A stretch of 44,698 nt of DNA from an uncultured Phascolarctobacterium sp. (GCF_934190775.1 NZ_CAKPTG010000021.1:1-44698); one strand, 5' to 3'; positions 24,285-32,234 are shown, counted from the stretch's first letter. Numbers and translations: made by a program. Notes: generated from the sequence alone by a model not told the origin.

Positions 24285-24396
24285 AGCCTTAGAGAGATTA
24301 CTTACAATCTTTTAAATCAAATGTATCAGTAACCAACTACTTGTATATTTTTTCGGTGTGCCGGTTGGTTTGTCAGTAGATGAAAGGAAGTGCGCA

Positions 24397-24762
24397 ATGA
24401 GCATTATCGGTAATATTATCTGGTTTTTATTTGGCGGTATTTTAGCAGGCATTATCTGGTATCTGGTAGGCCTGTTATGGTGTTTGACGATTATCGGTAT
24501 TCCGGTAGGACTGCAGTGCTTTAAGCTGGGACGCTTGAGCTTCTTCCCCTTTGGCAAGGATGTAGCCTTGAGCGGTGAAACAACCTCTTTGCTGTTAAAT
24601 ATTTTCTGGCTGATTTTCGGCGGTATCGAACTGGCAATTACGCATGCTGTTTTTGCTGTCATTTTATGCTGCACAATCATCGGCATTCCCTTCGGCATGC
24701 AGCACTTTAAGCTGGCCAAGCTGGCACTGCTGCCGTTTGGAGCGCAAATTGTAGATAATTAA
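24397..24762 (+). CDS. YccF-domain inner membrane protein
   Basis: This 121-residue membrane protein consists of two similar halves, each with a hydrophobic pair of helices and the motif T-I-I-G-I-P-x-G-x-Q-x-F-K-L, which is the YccF (DUF307) pattern. ATG 24397 follows AAAGGAAG; the in-frame GTG at 24358 lacks a site and lies in the leader hairpin. Function of the family is unknown. It is monocistronic, between the symporter duplication and the candidate small RNA. Confidence 0.85.
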   Translation: MSIIGNIIWFLFGGILAGIIWYLVGLLWCLTIIGIPVGLQCFKLGRLSFFPFGKDVALSGETTSLLLNIFWLIFGGIELAITHAVFAVILCCTIIGIPFGMQHFKLAKLALLPFGAQIVDN

Positions 24763-24830
24763 GAATAAACTTATAATATGGGAATAGTTCATGCAAGATT
24801 ATACTTCACGTTTTTTTCAAAACTTTGCCC

Positions 24831-24858
24831 TTGCTCTGTCACAGCAATATAGTATACT
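24831..24858 (+). promoter_or_regulatory. Promoter of a candidate small RNA
   Basis: TTGCTC at 24831-24836 and TATACT at 24853-24858 are spaced by 16 bases. No reading frame with a ribosome-binding site follows before the terminator at 24925. Confidence 0.55.
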
Positions 24859-24862
24859 ATGA

Positions 24863-24958
24863 GTGTAGCAAGAAGTTGCTACACCCTTCCCATCAAATTC
24901 ATCATAAACAGCTTTCCTAAGAGAAACAGCCTGCAATATCCCCTGCAGGCTGTTTTCT
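24863..24958 (+). ncRNA. Candidate trans-acting small RNA, about 95 nt
   Basis: A promoter is followed within a few bases by a perfect 5' hairpin (GTGTAGCAA, loop GAAG, TTGCTACAC at 24863-24884). Then comes a single-stranded C-rich stretch ACCCTTCCCATC and a final intrinsic terminator (AACAGCCTGCA / TGCAGGCTGTT at 24925-24954). A 5' stabilising hairpin, an unpaired anti-Shine-Dalgarno-like C-rich seed and a terminator are the layout of many Firmicutes small RNAs. No known family is recognised by me. It occupies most of the 320-base gap between the yccF-like and TauE-like genes; the rest of the gap is AT-rich with no clear element. Confidence 0.5.
24925..24957 (+). terminator. Terminator of the candidate small RNA
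   Basis: AACAGCCTGCA pairs with TGCAGGCTGTT over eleven bases, with a short T-tail (TTTTCTCG). Confidence 0.75.
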
Positions 24959-25083
24959 CGTTTATATGTAAGACTACTGCTTTTTTATTATAAATTTGCA
25001 GTTGTCTTGTTTTTTTACTGGAAAATGCTTTCTGACATTGTTAAAATAAAGGTTATATAGTTAGTTATAATGGGGGGCTGAAA

Positions 25084-25839
25084 ATGATTTTTTTGGCAAT
25101 GATTCTCTTGGGCTGTCTGCTTGGCTTTGCCGGTGCAGGTGGTGCAGGTTTAACTATTACACTGCTTTCTGTAGGCTTTGGCGTGCCGATTCATACTGCG
25201 CTTGGCGTTGCACTGGCTGCCATGTCATTTACGATGCTTTCCGGTACTGTAAGCCATTTTCGTGAAGGTGATGTTCTGCTGCGTCTTGGCCTGACAACAG
25301 GTGCTGCCGGTATGCTGGGAGCTTTTGCCGGTGCGCGTGTTTCTGATGCCTTACCCGGAGATGTTTTATCCAAAATGACAGCGGGCTTGATGCTTGCATC
25401 ATCTGTACTGCTTTATTTCATTCTTTTCCGTAAGGATATGCTGGACAGCTTTGTAGCAAAGCATGCATCAAAAGCAGAGGGTGCAAGCTTTTATGCACAT
25501 GCGCTGACAATCGGTGTAGTGACAGGTTTTTTGAGCGGAGCCTTCGGTATCGGTGCGACAGCTTTTATTCAGATAAGTCTGATGCTGTTTTTCGGTATAT
25601 CTCTTTATCATGCTATCGGTACAACGATGCTGGTTATTTTACCGATATCTGTTTCCGGCGGTTTGGGGTATTTAGTAAACGGTCATCTTGATTTTTATAT
25701 TTTTGTCCAGACCTTGGGTGGCCTGACTATCGGTGCATATTTGGGAGCGAAGCTTACACGTATGGCATCGCGTAATACTTTGCGTTATATTATTCTCAGT
25801 ATGCCGACGATAGGCGGATTAATGCTGTTATTTAAGTAA
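25084..25839 (+). CDS. TauE/SafE-family membrane permease
   Basis: The 251-residue protein has about eight hydrophobic helices in two related halves, each with a small-residue-rich motif near its start (G-F-A-G-A-G-G-A-G, and later S-G-A-F-G-I-G-A-T), as in the TauE/SafE (sulfite exporter) family. Members export sulfite, sulfoacetate or other organic anions, or take up sulfur compounds; the substrate cannot be assigned. The start at 25084 follows GGGGGG. No sulfur-metabolism gene is adjacent. Monocistronic with its own terminator. Confidence 0.85.
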   Translation: MIFLAMILLGCLLGFAGAGGAGLTITLLSVGFGVPIHTALGVALAAMSFTMLSGTVSHFREGDVLLRLGLTTGAAGMLGAFAGARVSDALPGDVLSKMTAGLMLASSVLLYFILFRKDMLDSFVAKHASKAEGASFYAHALTIGVVTGFLSGAFGIGATAFIQISLMLFFGISLYHAIGTTMLVILPISVSGGLGYLVNGHLDFYIFVQTLGGLTIGAYLGAKLTRMASRNTLRYIILSMPTIGGLMLLFK

Positions 25840-25846
25840 AAATAAG

Positions 25847-25883
25847 CCGTAAACGTGCCTTGGCGTTTATGGTTTACTTTTTT
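25847..25883 (+). terminator. Terminator after the TauE/SafE gene
   Basis: CCGTAAACG pairs with CGTTTATGG (one G-U pair), followed by a T-rich tract. Confidence 0.75.
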
Positions 25884-25915
25884 ATCACTATGGTTAACCT
25901 TGAAATAAAAGGCGG

Positions 25916-25944
25916 TTGACTAATCTTTTTATCGCGTATATAAT
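25916..25944 (+). promoter_or_regulatory. Promoter of the ecfA1-ecfA2-ecfT-truA operon
   Basis: TTGACT at 25916-25921 and consensus TATAAT at 25939-25944 are separated by 17 bases, 35 bases before the GTG start of ecfA1. Confidence 0.75.
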
Positions 25945-25979
25945 TAGTAAGTACACGAATTTATGATGGAGGCACTGTT

Positions 25980-26804
25980 GTGATTAGTATAAAGAATTTG
26001 AAGCATTACTATACAGATGCTGATGGCAACGAGGTAAGGGCACTGGACGGCGTAAGCCTGGAAATTAAGCAGGGCGAATTTGTTGCTGTTATCGGCGCTA
26101 ACGGCAGCGGTAAATCTACGCTGGCACGTCATTTGAACGCTTTGCTGCTGCCGACTGACGGCACTGTGCTGGTAGATGGCATGGACACTGAAGATGAAAG
26201 CAAAATGTGGGATATCCGCCAAAAGGTGGGCATGGTGTTCCAAAATCCCGACAACCAGATAGTTGCTGCGATTGTCGAAGAGGACGTGGCCTTTGGTCCG
26301 GAAAACATCGGCGTACCTGGTCCGGAAATACCGCAGCGTGTAGCAGATTCATTAGCTGCAGTAGGCATGACGGAATATGCCAAGCATGCACCGCATCTTT
26401 TGAGCGGCGGCCAGAAGCAGCGTGTGGCTATAGCAGGTATTCTGGCACTGCAGCCGGAATGCATTGTGCTGGACGAGCCGACAGCGATGCTTGATCCGCA
26501 GGGACGCAAGGAAATTGTGGGCACTGTACGCAAGCTTAATGAAGAGAAAAAGATGACTATAGTTTATATTACGCACTACATGGTGGAAGCACTGGCTGCT
26601 GATCGTGTAGTTGTTATGGAAAAAGGTCATATCAGATTTATGGGTACTCCGCGTGAGGTTTTCAGCAGGGTAGATGAGCTGGAGGCTTTGGGCCTGGAGG
26701 CTCCGCTGGCGGCGAAGGTAGCCAGTGAGCTGCGCAAAAGCGGGGTAAAGCTGCCGCAGGATATTATTACAGATGAGGAGCTGGCGCAGGCATTATGTCA
26801 ATAA
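25980..26804 (+). CDS. ecfA1: ECF transporter ATP-binding subunit A1
   Basis: This 274-residue ABC ATPase powers the energy-coupling factor transporter shared by several vitamin-binding S components. It has Walker A (G-A-N-G-S-G-K-S), the Q-loop (F-Q-N-P-D-N-Q), the signature L-S-G-G-Q-K-Q-R-V, Walker B (C-I-V-L-D-E-P-T) and the switch His (I-T-H-Y). The start is GTG 25980, seven bases after GGAGG. The end overlaps ecfA2 by ten bases. The order ecfA1-ecfA2-ecfT-truA-rplM-rpsI is as in Bacillus subtilis. Confidence 0.94.
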   Translation: MISIKNLKHYYTDADGNEVRALDGVSLEIKQGEFVAVIGANGSGKSTLARHLNALLLPTDGTVLVDGMDTEDESKMWDIRQKVGMVFQNPDNQIVAAIVEEDVAFGPENIGVPGPEIPQRVADSLAAVGMTEYAKHAPHLLSGGQKQRVAIAGILALQPECIVLDEPTAMLDPQGRKEIVGTVRKLNEEKKMTIVYITHYMVEALAADRVVVMEKGHIRFMGTPREVFSRVDELEALGLEAPLAAKVASELRKSGVKLPQDIITDEELAQALCQ

Positions 26805-27652
26805 AACTTTCTAATATATATCATACATATTCCAAGGGCACGCCATTTGAACGCCTAGCGCTCAATGATGTGTCGCTGGAGATTGCCAAGGGCGAAATAG
26901 TTGCTATTATAGGACACACCGGCAGCGGTAAATCAACATTAGTACAGCATTTAAACGGCTTGCTGAAGCCTGATAAGGGCAGTGCAAGCATTGATGGTAT
27001 TGATATTACCGCCAAGGGGGCGGAAGCCAAGACTGCACGCCAGCAGGTTGGCATGGTATTTCAGTATCCCGAGCATCAGCTGTTTGCGGAAACTGTTTTC
27101 GAGGATATCGCCTTCGGTCCGCGTAACAAAGGCTTTGCTGAGGATGAGGTAGAAAAGCAGGTGCGTGAGGCTATGGCCTTCGTCGGTCTGGATTATGATA
27201 CCTATGCGCAGCGCTCTCCCTTTCAGCTGAGCGGCGGCCAGATGCGTCGTGTAGCTATTGCCGGCGTAGTGGCGATGAATCCGGATTATCTGGTATTGGA
27301 TGAGCCTTCCGCAGGCCTGGATCCGCGCAGCCGTAATGCTGTATTCAAGGAAATTATGTCACTGCACAAAAGCCGCGGTATTGCCATTGTTTTGGTAACG
27401 CACAGCATGGAGGAGGCAGTAAAATATGCTGACCGTCTGCTGGTTATCAACGCCGGCAAGGTGCTGTTTGACGGCACTCCTGCAGATATTTTCAAGCAGC
27501 ATGCAGATGAGCTGGTCAAGGTTGGCGTAGATGTGCCGCAGGTGTATAAGCTGGCGGATTTACTGCGCAAAAACGGCTTGGCAGTGAAAGAGAATATTAA
27601 GGACGAAATGAGCCTGGTTAAGGCGATTAAGCAAGCAAAGGGGTGGAAATAA
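26795..27652 (+). CDS. ecfA2: ECF transporter ATP-binding subunit A2
   Basis: The 285-residue partner ATPase has Walker A (G-H-T-G-S-G-K-S), the Q-loop F-Q-Y-P-E-H-Q, the signature L-S-G-G-Q-M-R-R-V, Walker B (Y-L-V-L-D-E-P) and the H-loop (V-T-H-S). It should form the heterodimer A1-A2 under EcfT. It is translated by coupling with ecfA1 and its stop codon shares bases with the ecfT start (TAATG). Confidence 0.94.
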   Translation: MSIKLSNIYHTYSKGTPFERLALNDVSLEIAKGEIVAIIGHTGSGKSTLVQHLNGLLKPDKGSASIDGIDITAKGAEAKTARQQVGMVFQYPEHQLFAETVFEDIAFGPRNKGFAEDEVEKQVREAMAFVGLDYDTYAQRSPFQLSGGQMRRVAIAGVVAMNPDYLVLDEPSAGLDPRSRNAVFKEIMSLHKSRGIAIVLVTHSMEEAVKYADRLLVINAGKVLFDGTPADIFKQHADELVKVGVDVPQVYKLADLLRKNGLAVKENIKDEMSLVKAIKQAKGWK

Positions 27653-28467
27653 TGCTGACAGATATAACCTTAGGACAATATTTCCCCGGTAACTCCTTTA
27701 TCCATAAGCTTGATCCGCGTACTAAGCTGTTGGCTACCTTGATTTATATTATTGCTATTTTCTTTGCGGTAACACCGTTGGCCTATGGTATTCTGACTGC
27801 CTTTGCAGCTGTGGTAATTCTTATTTCCAGAGTACCCTGGATGCTGGTCTTTAAATCCTTGAAGCCTATCTGGATTATTGTTATTCTTACGATGCTGATT
27901 CATATGTTTACTGCTCCCGGAGAGCATATTGTCTTTACCTGGAAGTTTTTGAGCGTAACTGCCGAAGGCATCGACATGGGCGTAAAGATGGCAGTGCGCC
28001 TGATTCTGCTGCTGCTGTTTTCTTCGGTGCTGACCTTTACGACATCTCCGATTGTACTGACAGACGGTATTGAAAATCTGCTGCGTCCGTTCAAAAAGCT
28101 GGGTGTTCCTGCGCATGAGCTGGCTATGATGATGACTATTGCTTTGCGCTTTATTCCTACATTATTGGATGAAACGGACCGTATTATGAAGGCGCAGACT
28201 TCTCGCGGCGCTGATTTTGCCAGCGGCAATATCTTCCAGAGAATGAAAAATATGCTGCCACTCTTGGTGCCGCTGTTTATCAGCGCTTTCCGCCGTGCCG
28301 ATGAGCTGGCGGTGGCTATGGAAGCACGCTGCTATCGTGGTGGTGAAGGTCGTACACGCATGCATGAGCTGGTATATGCCGGTCGCGATTATCTGGCCTT
28401 TGCTCTGATTATTATGTTGGCGGTTGGCCTGGCAGTATTGCGCTGGGGGAACGTATGCGTACAATAA
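27652..28467 (+). CDS. ecfT: ECF transporter transmembrane subunit T
   Basis: The 271-residue membrane subunit has about five to six helices, the N-terminal S-x-x-H-x-L-D-P-R-T-K motif and the cytoplasmic coupling helices with A-x-x-x-R-G (Q-T-S-R-G-A-D-F and A-M-E-A-R-C-Y-R-G-G). It links the ATPases to exchangeable substrate-binding S components. No S component is in the window, as expected for the group II shared module. ATG 27652 overlaps the ecfA2 stop; GTG 27643 is inside the ribosome-binding site. truA overlaps its 3' end by 13 bases. Confidence 0.92.
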   Translation: MLTDITLGQYFPGNSFIHKLDPRTKLLATLIYIIAIFFAVTPLAYGILTAFAAVVILISRVPWMLVFKSLKPIWIIVILTMLIHMFTAPGEHIVFTWKFLSVTAEGIDMGVKMAVRLILLLLFSSVLTFTTSPIVLTDGIENLLRPFKKLGVPAHELAMMMTIALRFIPTLLDETDRIMKAQTSRGADFASGNIFQRMKNMLPLLVPLFISAFRRADELAVAMEARCYRGGEGRTRMHELVYAGRDYLAFALIIMLAVGLAVLRWGNVCVQ

Positions 28468-29207
28468 AGCTGGTTGTAGCCTATGATGGCAGTGCCTATC
28501 ATGGCTTTCAGAAGCAGAAAAACGTGCAGACGGTGCAAAATGTTCTGGAAGAAGCGTTGACTATGCTGTGCGGCGAAAAAGTAGTAACCGCAGGCAGCGG
28601 ACGCACTGATGCCGGAGTGCATGCTTTGGCGCAGACGGTGACCTTTACTACCAACGGACGCATTCCCTGCGCTAATCTGGTGCGTGCGGCGGCGAGCCTG
28701 CTGCCGGAGGATATCGTGGTAGTGAGCGCCGAGGAGATGCCGGAAGGCTTCCACGCGCGCTTCAGCGCACAGTGGAAGACGTATCACTATAAGCTGCTTG
28801 TCAATGAGCACGTCAATCCCTTTATGGTGCGTTATGCCTGGCAGCTGCGTCAGCAGCTTGATGTGAAGGCTATGAACGAGGCGGCGAAGCTGCTGCTGGG
28901 AACGCATGATTTCAGTGCCTTCCGCAGTAGCGGCAGTGTTGATACTTCGCCGATAAAAACAATTTATGCTGCCAGGTGGCAGCAGCAGGGTGAAGAGCTT
29001 CTTTTCAGCATCAGCGGTGATGGCTTTTTGTATCACATGGTGCGCAACATTGTCTGGTCCCTGGTGCAGGTTGGTCAGGGCAAGCGTACTGTGCAGGATT
29101 TTGCTGCCGAGCTGACGGCGCAGCGCTGTGAATTTCTAAGCGAGCCTGCTCCGGCACAGGGGTTATACCTTGATGAGGTCGGTTATCGGGAGTATCCGCA
29201 GCTTTAA
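28455..29207 (+). CDS. truA: tRNA pseudouridine synthase A
   Basis: The 250-residue enzyme isomerises uridines 38-40 in the tRNA anticodon stem-loop. The catalytic motif is A-G-S-G-R-T-D-A-G-V-H-A-L with nucleophilic Asp52. The second half contains the D-F-S-A-F-R-S-S-G motif and M-V-R-N-I-V. The length is normal. It overlaps ecfT, so it belongs to the ECF operon, a widespread Firmicutes arrangement. Transcription may end or weaken before the separate rplM promoter. Confidence 0.95.
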   Translation: MRTIKLVVAYDGSAYHGFQKQKNVQTVQNVLEEALTMLCGEKVVTAGSGRTDAGVHALAQTVTFTTNGRIPCANLVRAAASLLPEDIVVVSAEEMPEGFHARFSAQWKTYHYKLLVNEHVNPFMVRYAWQLRQQLDVKAMNEAAKLLLGTHDFSAFRSSGSVDTSPIKTIYAARWQQQGEELLFSISGDGFLYHMVRNIVWSLVQVGQGKRTVQDFAAELTAQRCEFLSEPAPAQGLYLDEVGYREYPQL

Positions 29208-29249
29208 GGGAAAAACTCTGGGAAAATGCTAAAATTTTAACAAAAATAC

Positions 29250-29278
29250 TTGACTTAAACTCTTAAGTTGCGTATAAT
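29250..29278 (+). promoter_or_regulatory. Promoter of rplM-rpsI
   Basis: TTGACT at 29250-29255 and TATAAT at 29273-29278 with a 17-base spacer form the strongest promoter seen in this part of the window. Confidence 0.8.
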
Positions 29279-29285
29279 ATATCTA

Positions 29286-29379
29286 CGTGATTTTCCGCTT
29301 GATTTCACTAGCCCCGAAATACGGTGAGAAGATCGCAACGAACTGTATATTTGGAAAATATCTAGGAGGGACACAAGCG
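29286..29379 (+). promoter_or_regulatory. Structured leader of rplM, possible L13 autoregulatory leader
   Basis: The roughly 95-base leader contains a hairpin (GATTTCAC paired with GTGAGAAGATC, with an inner CCG/CGG stem) before the TAGGAGGG ribosome-binding site. L13 operons in Firmicutes often carry a leader that binds L13. I cannot confirm a match to that family by eye. Confidence 0.35.
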
Positions 29380-29817
29380 ATGAAATCTTTTATGGCTAAT
29401 CCGTCTAACATCGAACACAAATGGTACGTTGTTGACGCAGCTGATAAAACTCTGGGCCGCCTGGCTGCAGAGGTTGCAAAAGTCCTGCGCGGTAAACACA
29501 AACCGACCTTTACCCCGCATATGGACACCGGTGATCACGTAATCATTATCAATGCAGATAAGGTTGTTCTGACCGGCAAAAAACTGACTCACAAAATCTA
29601 TTTCCGTCATTCCGGTTATCTCGGCGGCGACAGCTATGTAAAAGCTGGCGACATGCTGAAGAAAAACCCTGTAAGAATGGTAGAGCTCGCTGTTAAAGGC
29701 ATGATTCCGCACAACAGCCTCGGCGCTCAAATTTTCTCCAAACTTCATGTATATGCTGGTAGCGAACATCCGCATGCAGCTCAAAAACCTGAAGTAATGG
29801 AAATCAACGTTAGATAA
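29380..29817 (+). CDS. rplM: 50S ribosomal protein L13
   Basis: This 145-residue protein is L13 of the large subunit. Diagnostic segments are W-Y-V-V-D-A-A-D-K-T-L-G-R-L-A, G-D-H-V-I-I-I-N-A-D-K-V-V-L-T-G-K-K, the loop Y-F-R-H-S-G-Y, and V-K-G-M-I-P-H-N-S-L-G. ATG 29380 follows TAGGAGGG at nine bases; in-frame codons further upstream are in the leader. It is co-transcribed with rpsI. Confidence 0.97.
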   Translation: MKSFMANPSNIEHKWYVVDAADKTLGRLAAEVAKVLRGKHKPTFTPHMDTGDHVIIINADKVVLTGKKLTHKIYFRHSGYLGGDSYVKAGDMLKKNPVRMVELAVKGMIPHNSLGAQIFSKLHVYAGSEHPHAAQKPEVMEINVR

Positions 29818-29838
29818 TATCCGGGAGGGAACAAATAA

Positions 29839-30231
29839 ATGGCAGTAGTTACTTATAACGCAACTGGTCGTCGTAAATCTTCTGTTGCTCGCGTTCGCCT
29901 GGTTCCGGGTGAAGGCAACATCGTTATCAACGACCGTGAATTGAACAAATACTTTGGTCTGAAAACCTTAGAGCTGATTGTTAACCAACCGCTCGAAGTT
30001 ACCGAAACCAAAGGCAAATATGACGTACTCGTTAACGTAAACGGCGGCGGCATTTCCGGCCAAGCTGGTGCTATCCGTCACGGCATTGCTCGCGCACTGC
30101 TGAAAGTTGACGCTGAATTCCGTCCTGCTCTGAAAAAAGCAGGCTTCCTGACTCGCGACCCGCGCGAAAAAGAACGTCGTAAATACGGCTTGAAGAAAGC
30201 CCGTAAAGCTAGCCAGTTCTCCAAACGTTAA
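29839..30231 (+). CDS. rpsI: 30S ribosomal protein S9
   Basis: The 130-residue S9 protein has the family start (N-A-T-G-R-R-K-S-S-V-A-R-V-R-L), the G-G-G-I-S-G-Q-A-G-A-I-R-H-G-I-A-R-A-L core and the basic C-terminal tail ending in K-R that reaches the P-site tRNA. It lies 21 bases after rplM with a GGGAGGGA site. Its terminator is one half of the 51-bp direct repeat described separately. Confidence 0.97.
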   Translation: MAVVTYNATGRRKSSVARVRLVPGEGNIVINDRELNKYFGLKTLELIVNQPLEVTETKGKYDVLVNVNGGGISGQAGAIRHGIARALLKVDAEFRPALKKAGFLTRDPREKERRKYGLKKARKASQFSKR

Positions 30232-30267
30232 TTTTTGGTTTACTGTCAAGCACCAATCACAAACACA

Positions 30268-30318
30268 AATCGCACAAATTACTCCGCAACTGTTGCAGTT
30301 GCGGAGTTTTTGTATTGT
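30268..30318. repeat. 51-bp direct repeat, left copy (contains rpsI terminator)
   Basis: This 51-bp sequence is repeated without a mismatch at 31998-32048, exactly 1730 bp away, on the other side of the AAA-nuclease gene. It contains a full intrinsic terminator. The match ends abruptly at both borders, as a duplicated insertion target or attachment site would. Confidence 0.9.
30282..30311 (+). terminator. Terminator of rplM-rpsI
   Basis: CTCCGCAACTG and CAGTTGCGGAG form a perfect eleven-pair stem with loop TTG, followed by TTTTT. Confidence 0.92.
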
Positions 30319-30332
30319 GGTTATAGGAAAAC

Positions 30333-30362
30333 TTGGGAAAAACGTAGGTTTTATGGTACAAT
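30333..30362 (+). promoter_or_regulatory. Promoter of the AAA-ATPase/nuclease gene
   Basis: TTGGGA at 30333-30338 and TACAAT at 30357-30362 are 18 bases apart, with TGG before the -10 hexamer. The module therefore carries its own promoter just inside the left repeat. Confidence 0.55.
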
Positions 30363-30417
30363 ATAAGAAAAGGGAATTTATTGGAAAATATTATGACTTA
30401 CAGGAAGGACAATTATC

Positions 30418-31989
30418 ATGGGAACATATTTAAACGTTGATACAAGTTCTTTTGAGAGCTTACGAAATACTGAGTATATTGATAAGTCTATGCTGATTTC
30501 CTATTTTAATTCCTGCCTTGATACGACTAATAGGCTACTATGTGTAAGCAGGCCAAGACGTTTTGGTAAAACCTCGAGCATTAAAATGTTGGCAGCATAT
30601 TACAATAGGGATATTGACAGCCATGCTTTGTTTAATGATTTATTGATTGCGCAAGACAAGAGTTATGAGATGTTTATCAATAAATACAATACGATTTTTA
30701 TTGATATATCAGAATTTATTGTTACAGCAGAAAAAAATGAAAACGTTGTTGATAACATTCAAAAAAAGATTTGTGCCGAGCTTACTGCAATTTTCCCTAA
30801 CGTAACTAATACACAAAAGCTTTTTGATGTACTGAAAGAGATACGCGATGTAACTGGAAACAAATTTATTGTGCTCATAGACGAGTGGGATGCAATTTTT
30901 AGAGAACGCTCTTCGGATATTGAATTGCAAAATCAGTATATTGCTATGCTAAGAGGCTTGTTTAAAAGTTCTATTACAGACAGAGTTATAGCAGGTGCCT
31001 ATCTTACAGGTATTTTGCCGATAAAAAAGTATGGCACGCAGTCTGCTTTGAATAACTTCAACGAGTTTACGATGTTGAATCCAGAGCCGTTAAGCGAATT
31101 TATTGGCTTTACTGAGCGCGAAGTTCAAGATTTGTGCGTGAAACATAATGTAAATTTTTCTGAAATGCAGAGATGGTATGATGGTTACGTATTTGGTAAT
31201 ACGCATATTTATAATCCTAAGTCTGTATTGAGTGCATTACAGCGGAAGCTGTTTGAAAGCTATTGGACTGAAACAGAAACTTATTTGAGCCTGAAAAAGT
31301 ATATTGATATGAATTTTGATGGGCTTAAAGACAGTATTTTGATAATGGTTAATGGAGGTCGTCGTGAAATAAAGACGCGCACCTTTCAAAACGATATGCT
31401 GAATATAAAAAGCCGAGATGATGTTTTAACTTTGCTTGTGCACCTGGGATATCTTGCGTTTGACAGAATGACGAAGGAAGTGTATATTCCTAACGAAGAA
31501 ATTTTTGAGGAATTTAAAAATGCGTTAGATAGCAAAGCCTGGATTGTTGTGCAAAAAGCGTTGGAAGAATCGGAGCTACTTTTGCAAGCAACCTTGACAG
31601 GCGATGGTGCTAAAGTTGCTGAGATTATCAGCAGAGAGCATCTGCGCAGTGCATCAGTGATTAAATATAATGATGAAAATGCGCTGGCAAGCGTTTTGTC
31701 AATAGCTTATTATAGTGCTAAAAAGGATTATTATATTTTTCGTGAATTACCTACGGGCAAAGGTTTTGCTGATTTAGTTTTTTTGCCAAGAACTGATATG
31801 ATGCTGCCTGCGCTAATTGTGGAATTGAAATGGGATAAGTCAGCACCATCTGCGATTAAGCAGATCAAAGATAAGCAATATACTGAAGCTTTAGCTGATT
31901 ATGCAGGCAAGGTGCTTTTGGTGGGAATCAATTATGATAAGGTGACGAAAGAGCATCAATGTGTAATTGAGCAGTGGAAACGAAATTAG
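30418..31989 (+). CDS. AAA-ATPase-like protein with C-terminal PD-(D/E)XK nuclease domain
   Basis: This 523-residue protein has the architecture of the AAA-ATPase-like (PF09820) plus PDDEXK_9 (PF08011) family. The P-loop-like motif is S-R-P-R-R-F-G-K-T (Lys51, Thr52), and Walker B is I-V-L-I-D-E-W-D (Asp155, Glu156). The C-terminal nuclease motif is G-F-A-D-L-V (Asp452), then V-E-L-K (Glu469, Lys471) and a downstream Gln. All catalytic residues look intact. The family is common and often multicopy in gut anaerobes, with unproven function; defence or mobile-DNA roles are suggestions. The gene is visibly richer in A+T than rpsI and ggt around it, has its own promoter, and is flanked by a perfect 51-bp direct repeat, all signs of transfer. 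Confidence 0.85.
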   Translation: MGTYLNVDTSSFESLRNTEYIDKSMLISYFNSCLDTTNRLLCVSRPRRFGKTSSIKMLAAYYNRDIDSHALFNDLLIAQDKSYEMFINKYNTIFIDISEFIVTAEKNENVVDNIQKKICAELTAIFPNVTNTQKLFDVLKEIRDVTGNKFIVLIDEWDAIFRERSSDIELQNQYIAMLRGLFKSSITDRVIAGAYLTGILPIKKYGTQSALNNFNEFTMLNPEPLSEFIGFTEREVQDLCVKHNVNFSEMQRWYDGYVFGNTHIYNPKSVLSALQRKLFESYWTETETYLSLKKYIDMNFDGLKDSILIMVNGGRREIKTRTFQNDMLNIKSRDDVLTLLVHLGYLAFDRMTKEVYIPNEEIFEEFKNALDSKAWIVVQKALEESELLLQATLTGDGAKVAEIISREHLRSASVIKYNDENALASVLSIAYYSAKKDYYIFRELPTGKGFADLVFLPRTDMMLPALIVELKWDKSAPSAIKQIKDKQYTEALADYAGKVLLVGINYDKVTKEHQCVIEQWKRN

Positions 31990-31997
31990 TTTATTAT

Positions 31998-32048
31998 AAT
32001 CGCACAAATTACTCCGCAACTGTTGCAGTTGCGGAGTTTTTGTATTGT
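31998..32048. repeat. 51-bp direct repeat, right copy
   Basis: This is identical over 51 bases to 30268-30318, in the same orientation. It begins nine bases after the stop codon of the AAA-nuclease gene and serves as its terminator. Confidence 0.9.
32012..32041 (+). terminator. Terminator of the AAA-ATPase/nuclease gene (duplicate of the rpsI terminator)
   Basis: The same perfect eleven-pair stem with loop TTG and T-run as at 30282-30311. Confidence 0.9.
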
Positions 32049-32225
32049 CTGTGTTGTTTGGTTTCTATCTGTAAAACACCTTTTGGGGTGTCATTTTGTT
32101 ATTGCAATCAAAGCCGGTGCGAATAGCACAGCTTATGATGCTTTAATTTCGGTATTTCAAAGGAATGTACGGTTTATGAATATAAGTTGCCTAATCAAAC
32201 AGTATAATCAGATATTTTGGAATTG

Positions 32226-32234
32226 TGCTATACT
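32226..32234 (+). promoter_or_regulatory. Extended -10 promoter of the transporter-ggt unit
   Basis: TGCTATACT is an extended -10 element; the -35 is poor. The 32049-32225 stretch before it has no convincing gene; the short open frame across it lacks a ribosome-binding site and begins in the terminator. Confidence 0.45.
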
